7,479 nucleotides of DNA from DATDAW01 sp036524675 (GTDB lineage Bacteria > Verrucomicrobiota > Verrucomicrobiia > Chthoniobacterales > DASVRZ01): assembly GCA_036524675.1 (NCBI GenBank), contig DATDBU010000014.1:1-7479 (forward strand). Reading direction: 5' to 3'. Position 1 is the first letter of the stretch. Every line of letters starts with the position of its first letter. The translations under genes were made by a program, and so were the position numbers. Under the pieces are notes generated by a model. The model ran no database searches and had not been told where the DNA came from. It saw nothing but the letters and a program-made list of their open reading frames with translations. This document shows, piece by piece, positions 1 to 6,020 of the stretch.

Positions 1-259
1 AGCGCGACGCCAACGGCGTTCACACCATTCCCGCCCCATTTCGCCGCGCTTGCGTAACGGCATCCTTACCCTCCACCTTGGCGGATAGACGCCCTTTTCG
101 CTGTTTTTACTGTCCAGAGGCATCCCGTGTTTTCTACCCCGTCAATCGAACGCAGCGAAATGGCTAACCTTTTCCATACGGCGCTATCCGCGGTTGATCA
201 ACACGCTCACAGCACGGACTTGCACAGTTAGGATATGGCCATAACACGCAAATTACATT
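1..259. other. Left flank without a recognisable gene
   Basis: I see no gene I can support here. On the plus strand one frame is open from position 3 to a TAA at about 156-158, without a start and without a motif I recognise. On the minus strand a frame starting at an ATG at 121-123 stays open to the window edge, giving an Arg/Trp-rich peptide. Either could be the tail or head of a gene outside the window, but neither has family features. No tRNA, CRISPR repeat or transposase fragment is visible. Confidence 0.4.
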
Positions 260-462
260 CTTCTTGCCATCCCAAATCCTAATGGCTTGCATAACACGAT
301 CGCCTCTCCCCCAGCCATGAGTTCGCCGACGTATCGGGATGTTTTTCCAACTTGCAATCGTCGGAAACATACCCTTTGCCTATCAATGCCGCTTCGCCTG
401 CGAACTGAATGCAAACCCGGACGACGAAAGCACACCCCGCGACAGCGGCCATTGCCATTCGC
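260..462 (+). pseudogene. Relic of a second cas3 5' end (frameshifted), with upstream region
   Basis: This stretch aligns with about 1285-1484, the start of the intact cas3 and the roughly 55 bases before it. The offset is 1025 bases upstream of the ATG and 1022 after it, because this copy has 2 extra bases before the ATG (317-319) and one extra T after the tenth codon. Blocks 377-391 and 407-433 are identical to 1399-1413 and 1429-1455. From the ATG it reads MSSPTYRDVF, against MSFPTYRDVF in the intact gene. The extra T then shifts the frame, and the match continues in the next frame (AYQCRFACELNANPDDEST against AYQCRLACGPNANPDDEST). Homology stops at about 462, just before the part encoding the Walker A loop, so nothing catalytic remains. 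By hand, 23 of 36 residues match in the shifted part. It is a dead fragment of a diverged cas3. Confidence 0.85.
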
Positions 463-548
463 CGGAGGCCGTCTGCCACCATAGACCGTTAATAACCCCA
501 TGCCGGAGTCTCCACCCATTCCCATTCTGAACCCTCCGCGGGCTCACG

Positions 549-1016
549 GTGCTCATCGACGCCGATTTAGCCCGACTTTACGGAGTCTCGACGAAACGGC
601 TGAATGAACAGGTGCGGAGAAATAAGGACCGTTTCCCCGCCGATTTTCTCTTTGAACTAACATCGAATGAGAAAGTCGAGGTGGTCGCAAATTGCGACCA
701 CCTCCAGAACCGCAAATTCTCGAAGGCCTTGCCCCACGCCTTCACCGAGCACGGGGCCTTGATGGCGGCCAATGTCCTCAACAGCCCAGGGGCTGTGAAG
801 ATGAGCGTCTTCATCATTCGCGCCTTCATCAAACAACGCGAAGCCCTTTCCGCCAATGCCACCATCCTTAAGCGCCTCGCGGAAATCGACAAAACGCTGC
901 TCCTCCACGACTCGGCCCTTAGCGACCTCTACCAGAAACTCCTCCCGCTGCTCCAACCTCCGCCGGACAAACTGAAGCGCCGGATTGGTTTTCATCAAAA
1001 CGAAGAAGAATCATGA
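549..1016 (+). CDS. ORF6N-domain (KilA-N-related) protein, probably 5'-truncated
   Basis: The product of 155 aa from a GTG start resembles the ORF6N family, found in phage antirepressor-like and many chromosomal proteins of unclear role; DNA binding is presumed. Family-like segments are DADLARLYGVSTKRLNEQVRRN (about residues 4-25), RFPADFLFELT (28-38), PHAFTEHGALMAANVLNS (62-79) and VFIIRAFI (87-94). The C-terminal third is a helical tail with Leu-rich heptad-like spacing and a charged end. The start is doubtful. In-frame codons before the GTG read TLRGLTVL, which matches the usual ORF6N lead-in (LRGxxVxLDADLAxLYGV), but a TGA at 528-530 blocks that frame. An ATG at 500 in another frame could be the original start, so one indel near 528 may have removed the true N-terminus. 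The gene sits between the cas3 5' relic and the intact cas3, as a passenger. Confidence 0.75.
   Translation: MLIDADLARLYGVSTKRLNEQVRRNKDRFPADFLFELTSNEKVEVVANCDHLQNRKFSKALPHAFTEHGALMAANVLNSPGAVKMSVFIIRAFIKQREALSANATILKRLAEIDKTLLLHDSALSDLYQKLLPLLQPPPDKLKRRIGFHQNEEES
678..704. repeat. Perfect 12-bp inverted repeat inside the ORF6N gene, in codon register
   Basis: Arm GAGGTGGTCGCA (678-689), 3-base centre AAT (690-692), arm TGCGACCACCTC (693-704). The arms are perfect reverse complements. The palindrome is exactly in phase with the reading frame: codons for E-V-V-A, then N, then C-D-H-L, each left codon being the reverse complement of its partner on the right. It would form a stable hairpin in mRNA or single-stranded DNA, or a two-fold protein-binding site. 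Whether it acts as an operator, an RNA structure or a relic of a palindromic mobile element cannot be told here. Confidence 0.85.
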
Positions 1017-1173
1017 TTGTCGCTGCCGCCACCTTTTGCATTGCCGCTGGCTGCTTTCAGTCGATGTCCCGTTGAATCATTTTGAATAGGCGGTCGCGAC
1101 AACGTCACGCCGGGATCGGAACGGGACCGCATCCCCAACTCCTACCGACCGTTCTGCCCTGAATACAAGGCAC

Positions 1174-1190
1174 AATTTTTTCAAAAAATT
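1174..1190. repeat. A/T palindrome upstream of cas3
   Basis: AATTTTTTCAAAAAATT: perfect 8-bp arms around one C, about 150 bases before the cas3 ATG. It is AT-only apart from the centre, in a G+C-rich setting. It may be a regulator-binding site or a bendable promoter-upstream element. A rho-independent terminator is unlikely because the stem is weak and has no G/C. Confidence 0.5.
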
Positions 1191-1200
1191 TCGCCCCTCG

Positions 1201-1215
1201 GGACAACTTTTGTCC
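1201..1215. repeat. Small inverted repeat upstream of cas3
   Basis: GGACAA-CTT-TTGTCC, a perfect 6-bp stem with a 3-base loop, eleven bases after the A/T palindrome. It could be a dyad operator for cas3. A chance occurrence cannot be excluded at this length. Confidence 0.35.
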
Positions 1216-1339
1216 GCCCCAACGTGCGAAGCTGCTCGCGTGAACTCTAAATCTCCATGTATTAGTCTCCAGCACGGCTAATTTTTCCTTGCCATCGCAA
1301 ACCCTAGCAGCTTGCATCACACGATCCCTCTCCCCCAAC

Positions 1340-3982
1340 ATGAGTTTCCCGACGTATCGGGACGTTTTCCGACTGGCAACCGGCGGAAATCCCCCCTATG
1401 CCTATCAATGCCGTCTCGCGTGCGGACCGAATGCAAACCCGGACGACGAAAGCACGCTCCGTAACGGAACCGATTGCGGTTCGCAATTGATCAACATCCC
1501 CACTGGCCTCGGCAAAACCGCCGCTATCGTTCTAGCGTGGCTCTGGAATCGCGTCTTCGTCCCGCAGTTGGGTGGATCATCCGCCCGTCCGGCATCGGAC
1601 TGGCCACGCCGTCTCGTCTATTGCCTGCCCATGCGCACTCTCGTCGAGCAGACTGCTGGTGAAGCACAGAAATGGATCGCAGCGTTAGTCAAGGCCAACG
1701 TCTTCCCCGGCGAATGGCCGAAAGTTCACATCCTCATGGGCGGGGCGGATGCAGGCGAATGGGACATCCACCCTGAAAAACCCGCCATTCTCATCGGCAC
1801 GCAGGACATGCTCCTCTCCCGCGCCCTCAATCGCGGCTACGGCATGGCTCGCGCTCGCTGGCCCATGCATTTTGGGCTGCTGAATAACGATTGCCTGTGG
1901 GTGTTGGATGAAACGCAATTGATGGGCGTCGGTGTGCGCACCTCGGCTCAATTGGAGGGGTTGCGGGCGAAGATCGGCACGGCAATTGGTTGCATGACAT
2001 GGTGGGCCAGCGCCACGCTGGATGCCAGACTGCTGGCGACGCCCGATTTCCCATTGCTCCCTTCCGCACTTGGTCTCGAGGCGGCCGATCTGAATGATGC
2101 CGAGGTCACCCGGCGCATCCATGCGGTGAAGCGTGTATCCACCTTGCCACTGACCCTTGTGAGTGATTCCGCCAAAGTCGTTGGTCCTTACGTGGAGCAA
2201 CTGGCCGCCGCGGTCGTTGATCGACATCAGCCCGGCTCGACCACCATCATCATTCTAAACCGGGTGGATCGCGCCCAAGACCTGTACTCGGCCTTGGAAA
2301 AAATCGGCAGAAAACAGATATTGTCCCGGCTGATGCTTGTCCATTCGCGCTTCCGCCCGATGGAGCGCGACCTCCTTTCCGGGCAAATCAAGGAGCCGGA
2401 TGAAAAAATCATCATCGCGACGCAGGCGATCGAAGCCGGGGTGGATATTTCATCCCGGACGCTTATCACGGAACTGGCTCCGTGGTCTTCGCTGGTGCAG
2501 CGATTCGGACGGTGCAACCGCAAGGGCGAATTCTCTGAGCGTGTCGTGCCGGGGCAGCACGAACGAATGGGTGGGAGCCAATTCAAATTCAATGACTCGG
2601 ACGGCGCGGACATCTTCTGGATCAATCTGGAGGCGGAGGAGGAAAAAGCCGCGGCCAGCCTGGCATTGCCCTACGCGCCGGAGCAGCTTTCCACTGCCCG
2701 GGCGTTGATGCGCCACGCCGAAACCGTCGGAGCATCTCCGGCGGACCTCGCGAAACTCCACGCCGGGGAACCGTTGCCCGAAGCCCATATCCTGCGCCGG
2801 AAAGACGTGGTCGATCTCTTTGACACCACGCCCGACCTCTCGGGTCTCGACATCGACGTCGGCCGTTACATTCGCGACGGCGACGAGCGCGACGTGCAGG
2901 TTTACTGGCGCGAAATCGCCGCGGGCGAGTCCCCAGCGGATGGAATCGTTCCGCTCCGGCAGGAACTCGTACGCGTGCCGATTTATGGAACCAGCGGCTT
3001 CGACAAATTCGCCAGGAACGACAAAAATAGGGGAGGCATCTGGTATTGGAGCGTCCTCGATGGGGAGTGGCAGTCATTACGCCCGGATCGAATTGCGCCC
3101 GGACAGGTTTACCTTATCGATTCCGCTCTGGGCGGGTACTCGATGACACTTGGCTGGACCGGGGAAAAATCCAAGGAACCGTTCCCGCTGCTCACCATGG
3201 ACGATCAGCCGAAGCGCGATGTGGCGCGCGACGGCCAGGATCGTGACGACGAAAGCCAGACCGCGCGCGAAGCATGGCAGACGCTTGAAACGCACACCGC
3301 CCTCGTCGTCGCTGCGTGTGAAGAAAAACTGCAAGCGCTGCCCGCCGCCGCGCCATGGGCCGAAGCCCTGCGCACCGCCGCCCGCTGGCACGATGCGGGC
3401 AAGGCGCACGAATGCTTCCAGACATTCATCACCAAAGGGAGAGCCGTCCCCGAAGACCTTGCCACATCGTTCATCGCCAAGTCCCCGTGGCTCCCCGGCA
3501 TCCGTTTTGCGCGCCCGCATTTCCGCCACGAACTCGCCTCCGCCCTTGCCTGGCTCCAGGCCGGCCCCGGCGACGATCGGCTCTTTCAAAGCCTCGTCGC
3601 CTGGCTCATCGCGACGCATCACGGAAAAATCCGCCTCTCCCTGCGCGCCATGCCCGGCGAAACCTCTCCCGAGCCCGAGACTCCCGATCAGGAAACGCCG
3701 CTCTACGCCCGCGGCATCTGGCAGGGCGACAAACTCCCCCCCGTCGGCGAAAAGCGGATCGAGATCGAAGGCTTCCCGCCCGAGGGCATAAAGATCGACC
3801 TCGGCTGCATGCAGATGGGCGAACAGGACGGCCGCCCTTCCTGGACCGCCCGCGCCCTTACCCTGCGCGACTCCCCGCAAATCGGCCTCTTCCGCATCGC
3901 CTGGCTGGAAACCATCCTTCGCGCCGCCGACGCGGCGGGATCAGCGGCCGCGCGCCCACAGCATCAAATCAGCCCCTCGTAG
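1340..3982 (+). CDS. cas3: Type I-G (I-U) CRISPR-associated helicase-nuclease Cas3
   Basis: Product of 880 aa, the Cas3 effector that unwinds and degrades target DNA once Cascade has formed an R-loop. The helicase comes first: Walker A TGLGKT (residues 55-60), DEAD-like box DETQ (190-193), motif III SAT (224-226), motif V around ATQAIEAGVDIS (360-371) and motif VI QRFGRCNR (387-394). The HD nuclease follows: His652, the HD pair (684-685, in ARWHDAGKAH), HFRH (727-730) and HHGK (760-763). Helicase-then-HD is the reverse of most Cas3 proteins and is typical of subtype I-G. The ATG at 1340 gives the expected MSFPTYRDVF start; an in-frame TTG at 1289 would add 17 unlikely residues. No Shine-Dalgarno is seen. 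The last codons overlap the convergent toxin gene by 19 bases, so the extreme C-terminus (about residues 870-880) may not be original. All core motifs are intact, but no I-G Cascade gene is nearby. Confidence 0.93.
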   Translation: MSFPTYRDVFRLATGGNPPYAYQCRLACGPNANPDDESTLRNGTDCGSQLINIPTGLGKTAAIVLAWLWNRVFVPQLGGSSARPASDWPRRLVYCLPMRTLVEQTAGEAQKWIAALVKANVFPGEWPKVHILMGGADAGEWDIHPEKPAILIGTQDMLLSRALNRGYGMARARWPMHFGLLNNDCLWVLDETQLMGVGVRTSAQLEGLRAKIGTAIGCMTWWASATLDARLLATPDFPLLPSALGLEAADLNDAEVTRRIHAVKRVSTLPLTLVSDSAKVVGPYVEQLAAAVVDRHQPGSTTIIILNRVDRAQDLYSALEKIGRKQILSRLMLVHSRFRPMERDLLSGQIKEPDEKIIIATQAIEAGVDISSRTLITELAPWSSLVQRFGRCNRKGEFSERVVPGQHERMGGSQFKFNDSDGADIFWINLEAEEEKAAASLALPYAPEQLSTARALMRHAETVGASPADLAKLHAGEPLPEAHILRRKDVVDLFDTTPDLSGLDIDVGRYIRDGDERDVQVYWREIAAGESPADGIVPLRQELVRVPIYGTSGFDKFARNDKNRGGIWYWSVLDGEWQSLRPDRIAPGQVYLIDSALGGYSMTLGWTGEKSKEPFPLLTMDDQPKRDVARDGQDRDDESQTAREAWQTLETHTALVVAACEEKLQALPAAAPWAEALRTAARWHDAGKAHECFQTFITKGRAVPEDLATSFIAKSPWLPGIRFARPHFRHELASALAWLQAGPGDDRLFQSLVAWLIATHHGKIRLSLRAMPGETSPEPETPDQETPLYARGIWQGDKLPPVGEKRIEIEGFPPEGIKIDLGCMQMGEQDGRPSWTARALTLRDSPQIGLFRIAWLETILRAADAAGSAAARPQHQISPS

Positions 3983-4215
3983 TCGTCATGCGCGCAAATA
4001 CGGAACCAATACATCCTTCCCTCAAAGATGCGCCCGATCGCACGGTAGTTGTCGTCGATCCTTACCGACCAGTACTCGCCGACCTTCTTGAAGTGGAGCG
4101 ACGGATGCCGCGGGTCGCGCTGCCAGAGGCGATATTTCTCCCGCGCCAGAACCTGAATTCGGCCCGGCAGCCGGGCGAAATCCTTCCGAAAGCTAGCCGT
4201 TACGGAGGAATTCAT
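3964..4215 (-). CDS. RelE/ParE-superfamily toxin
   Basis: Small basic protein of 83 aa from the ATG whose complement is at 4213-4215. It has the plan of RelE/ParE-type toxins: an N-terminal helix with FRKDFARLP (residues 10-17), a segment RDPRHPSLHFKKVGEYWSVR (33-52) leading into the sheet, YRAIGRI (57-63), and a C-terminal strand ending HDDYEGLI. Family members either cut mRNA at the ribosome (RelE) or poison gyrase (ParE); the sequence does not decide which. A longer open frame upstream on this strand overlaps the antitoxin and is not toxin-like, so I chose the short start. It overlaps the end of the antitoxin gene by 23 bases, as in coupled toxin-antitoxin pairs, and its 3' end overlaps convergent cas3 by 19 bases. 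It probably stabilises the CRISPR locus as a passenger. Confidence 0.82.
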   Translation of the reverse strand: MNSSVTASFRKDFARLPGRIQVLAREKYRLWQRDPRHPSLHFKKVGEYWSVRIDDNYRAIGRIFEGRMYWFRICAHDDYEGLI

Positions 4216-4414
4216 CGAGCGGCACCACGTCTCCTTCGGCGATCTCTCGCTGGGCTTCCTCCCACAGGTGGTCGAGCTTGCCACTCCTGGCATCTTCTTC
4301 GATCTGCCGATCCCAGGCGTCCGCATCGCGCTCTTTCATCCGCTGCAATAGCGCGCGGAACTCCGCAGGCGGGAGTTTCAAGATGGCTTCTTCGATCTCG
4401 GCAAGCGTGCTCAC
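4193..4414 (-). CDS. Antitoxin of the RelE/ParE-type pair
   Basis: Protein of 73 aa from a GTG start (complement at 4412-4414), the first gene of a two-gene minus-strand operon. It is mostly helical and acidic: an N-terminal helix with AEIEEAILKLPPAEFRALLQRM (about residues 5-26), a middle with DRQIEEDARSGKLDHLWEEA (35-54), and a C-terminal tail VVPLDEFLRNG that probably wraps the toxin. Small proteins of this make are commonly found just ahead of RelE/ParE toxins, and I assign the role from that pattern and from the 23-base overlap with the toxin gene. I see no clear ribbon-helix-helix or helix-turn-helix, so autoregulation is not shown. No other good start exists in frame. Confidence 0.75.
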   Translation of the reverse strand: MSTLAEIEEAILKLPPAEFRALLQRMKERDADAWDRQIEEDARSGKLDHLWEEAQREIAEGDVVPLDEFLRNG

Positions 4415-4420
4415 GCCGAC

Positions 4421-4450
4421 AAGATAACTTCATCCCTTGTGTTGCGGCAA
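4421..4450 (-). promoter_or_regulatory. Possible promoter of the toxin-antitoxin operon
   Basis: Read on the minus strand, TTGCCG (complement 4445-4450) and TATCTT (complement 4421-4426) are 18 bases apart. This resembles a sigma-70 promoter, with four of six bases matching in each box. The -10 box ends 6 bases before the GTG start, so the transcript would be leaderless or nearly so, in line with the lack of a Shine-Dalgarno. Evidence is weak. Confidence 0.3.
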
Positions 4451-4465
4451 GCGGCCAAGCGCGCC

Positions 4466-4660
4466 GTTTCCCGCCCGAAGGTCTGCCCCTCGATCTCGGC
4501 TGCATGCAAATGGGCGAACAAGACGGCCACTCTTCCTGGACCGCCCGCGCCCTCACTCTGCGCGACTCCCCGCACCTTGGCCTCTTCCGCCTCGCTTGGC
4601 TGGAGGCTCTACTTCGCTCCGGGGATGCATGTGGATCACGGCACCCGGCACCCAGCACAG
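4466..4660 (+). pseudogene. Relic of a second cas3 3' end
   Basis: This stretch aligns with 3771-3965, the end of intact cas3, at a constant offset of 695 bases until close to the end, where the match becomes weak. In frame it reads GFPPEG-like, then LDLGCMQMGEQDG, SWTARALTLRDSP and GLFRLAWLEALLRS. By hand, 44 of 57 residues equal the intact protein, and about 11 further codons differ only synonymously. The frame continues to a TAA at 4684-4686. No start and no catalytic motif remain; the match begins after the HD nuclease motifs. Upstream of about 4466 the sequence is unrelated and leads to the antitoxin start. The pattern of change is that of a gene that evolved under selection before being truncated, so it is the tail of another cas3 allele. 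Confidence 0.85.
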
Positions 4661-4671
4661 CGAGTTCGCCC

Positions 4672-4677
4672 TATAAT
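4672..4677 (+). promoter_or_regulatory. Candidate -10 box for the type III-B operon
   Basis: A perfect TATAAT lies 8 bases before the ATG at 4686. A start of transcription about 7 bases downstream would give a leaderless mRNA beginning at or next to the ATG. No good -35 hexamer is seen 16-18 bases upstream (the area reads CACCCA-like), so it may need an activator or be fortuitous. It falls in the degraded tail of the cas3 relic. Confidence 0.45.
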
Positions 4678-4685
4678 TGTCCCTA

Positions 4686-5078
4686 ATGAATGCTATAGCC
4701 ACTCCATTTCTTCTCGGAAATTCTTTTCCGCTGTCGCTCGTTAGACGGTCCGTATTTATTGAACCTCGCTCTCTATCAGAGTTGAAAGAAGCATTGGCAA
4801 GCCGGATTTGGGTAAGCTTCTGGGGACATGAGAATACCATCACCGCCGCCGACATCCTAATTGATCTGGATGGGATCACCGTTCGTCCAGCCTCCGAACG
4901 TCCAGCACTATATTTGGACGAAAACAACTACCCCGCTTTGGACAACACTTCATTCCAGGAATGCTGGGTGTTAAGCCCGGATTATGCCGCTGGCTTTCGG
5001 CCTTCAATCGGTCAGGAAGTCTTGGGCGACGACATTCGGGGGTGGCAAGTGTTGCAGATGCTTTGGAAACACAATTGA
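4686..5078 (+). CDS. DUF1874/AcrIII-1-like protein, candidate Crn2 ring nuclease
   Basis: Product of 130 aa from the ATG at 4686 (an in-frame TTG at 4677 is possible but lies in the promoter-like region). The N-terminal half follows the DUF1874 pattern known from viral AcrIII-1 and its CRISPR-encoded relatives (Crn2), which cut cyclic tetra-adenylate. It has FLLGNSFPLSL (8-18; family pattern hydrophobic-L-x-N-S/A), SLSELKEAL (29-37) and VSFWGHENT (43-51), where His48 would be the active-site His in the family's GH-[DE]-[SN]-T motif. The C-terminal half is longer than usual, and where the family has R-L-x-E-G it has FRPSIG (104-109), keeping Arg105 but not the usual Glu; Glu111 is close by. 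It is the first gene of the III-B operon, 11 bases before the Card1-like gene, a fitting place for an enzyme that turns off cyclic-oligoadenylate signalling. The call rests on motif memory, not on a search. Confidence 0.5.
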   Translation: MNAIATPFLLGNSFPLSLVRRSVFIEPRSLSELKEALASRIWVSFWGHENTITAADILIDLDGITVRPASERPALYLDENNYPALDNTSFQECWVLSPDYAAGFRPSIGQEVLGDDIRGWQVLQMLWKHN

Positions 5079-5089
5079 TCCTTCGAACT

Positions 5090-5977
5090 ATGAATCCAGA
5101 CCTGTTAATAAGCCTTGTTGGCGAGCAACCCACTCCCATCTTTCTCGTGCATAAGGCGTTGGATCCCGTGCAACACCTTCTGGTCGCGACCTCGAAGGAT
5201 GCCGTAAAGCGAGCGGCAAACAATATCGCCTCGACCTTGAATCTTCCAAAAAGTGCAATTCTTCCAGACGTCGATAGCTATGACATCAAGGCGGCAGCTG
5301 AGAAAATCGAAAACACAGTCGAAGACTTTTTACCAAATGGAGTCCATATTGCCTTAAATCTCACTGGCGGCACCAAGACTATGGCCCTTGCTGGGTACGA
5401 GTTAGCCCGCAAACATAAGTGGCGAATTTATTATTTAGAGACTCGTCGAAACGATGAAGTGTTGCATCGTTACGATTTTACAAATGCAGCCGAGCCTCCC
5501 ACTGGCCCTCATCAGGAAATTTTACCTGAGATTTTAAATATATCCGATTACATTTCGATACATGGATTTGATCCATCGGGCAGAGGCTCCACTAACGACC
5601 CGTTCGAACGAGAAATCGGGCACATTTTATCCGGCTTACCATATGAGGCTCTCCATTCATTCAAAACCGGACAGATCGAAATCGACTTTATCGTGCGGAA
5701 GGGCAATCGGATCGCTTTCATTGAAGCCAAGTCTGGAAATCAAGCTCGGAAAAAATCAGGCATTGATCAGTTGCACACGGCGGCCAGTCCCCAGCATTTT
5801 GGCACTTACGTAAATAAAATGCTCATTGGAGATGAGTTGCTGCCAGAGAATAATACCATCTTAGCCAACTCGCGTGACATTCGCACCCTGGCCACACCCA
5901 GCTTTCGAAGTTCTAATCACATCAGTGAAGAAGACGCTCAAAATCTAAAAACAGAACTCGAAAGGCTCTTTGCATAA
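5090..5977 (+). CDS. card1: Card1/Can2-type CARF-PD-(D/E)XK nuclease (DUF1887-like)
   Basis: Product of 295 aa from the ATG at 5090. The N-terminal part is a CARF domain: the first strand LLISLVGEQPTPIFLV (residues 5-20), an HLLVATS strand (29-35), and the ligand-loop signature LNLTGGTKTMALA (89-101), followed by the strand WRIYYLETR. The C-terminal part is a PD-(D/E)XK nuclease: Glu173/Glu175 in the preceding helix, then EIDFIVRKGNRIAFIEAKSG (197-216) with Asp199, Glu212 and Lys214 as the likely metal-binding and catalytic set. Card1/Can2 proteins are switched on by cyclic tetra-adenylate made by Cas10 and then nick or degrade DNA and/or RNA without sequence choice. It is shorter than the best-studied Card1 but keeps both domains. 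An upstream Met at 4961 in the same frame overlaps the previous gene and adds no CARF-like sequence. It lies in the operon with the candidate ring nuclease and cmr1. Confidence 0.85.
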   Translation: MNPDLLISLVGEQPTPIFLVHKALDPVQHLLVATSKDAVKRAANNIASTLNLPKSAILPDVDSYDIKAAAEKIENTVEDFLPNGVHIALNLTGGTKTMALAGYELARKHKWRIYYLETRRNDEVLHRYDFTNAAEPPTGPHQEILPEILNISDYISIHGFDPSGRGSTNDPFEREIGHILSGLPYEALHSFKTGQIEIDFIVRKGNRIAFIEAKSGNQARKKSGIDQLHTAASPQHFGTYVNKMLIGDELLPENNTILANSRDIRTLATPSFRSSNHISEEDAQNLKTELERLFA

Positions 5978-6020
5978 AATCGAAGCAATTTATCTCCTGC
6001 CCCATTAGCAATATTTCATT

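Larger units (their letters stand above)
1017..1339. other. Intergenic region before cas3, with two small inverted repeats
   Basis: No gene is supported in these 323 bases. Two short symmetric elements stand out: AATTTTTTCAAAAAATT at 1174-1190 (8-bp arms, 1-base centre) and GGACAACTTTTGTCC at 1201-1215 (6-bp arms, 3-base loop). From about 1285 to the ATG the sequence is shared with the relic at 260-316. The cas3 promoter is therefore probably in or just before this shared block, but I cannot point to convincing -35 and -10 boxes. No run of T follows the hairpins on the plus strand, so neither looks like a standard terminator of the ORF6N gene. Confidence 0.5.

Noticed and set aside
1..123. 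Minus-strand open frame running off the left edge from an ATG at 121-123
   Set aside because: Short, very Arg-rich and without recognisable motif; cannot be separated from chance without the sequence to the left.
1174..1215. Rho-independent terminator after the ORF6N gene
   Set aside because: The A/T stem is too weak and the GGACAA stem is followed by GCCCC rather than a T run.
1289..1339. TTG start adding 17 residues to Cas3
   Set aside because: The MSFPTYRDVF start from the ATG at 1340 fits the family. The shared sequence upstream in the relic carries a 2-base indel, so a coding role there is unlikely.
1685..2227. Minus-strand 180-residue open frame
   Set aside because: Antisense to the Cas3 helicase region; composition and lack of motifs mark it as a shadow.
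3077..3880. Minus-strand 267-residue open frame
   Set aside because: Lies wholly opposite cas3 in high-G+C sequence where antisense frames stay open; no family motif, and cas3 motifs on the plus strand explain the conservation.
3355..4686. Plus-strand 443-residue open frame overlapping cas3 and the toxin-antitoxin genes
   Set aside because: Mostly Arg/Pro-rich sequence read out of frame through cas3 and antisense to the toxin-antitoxin pair. Only its last part (from about 4466) is meaningful, as the cas3 3' relic.
4961..5089. N-terminal extension of the Card1-like protein from an upstream Met
   Set aside because: It overlaps the crn2-like gene almost entirely, and the extra 43 residues do not resemble CARF; the strand LLISLVGEQ begins right after the Met at 5090.
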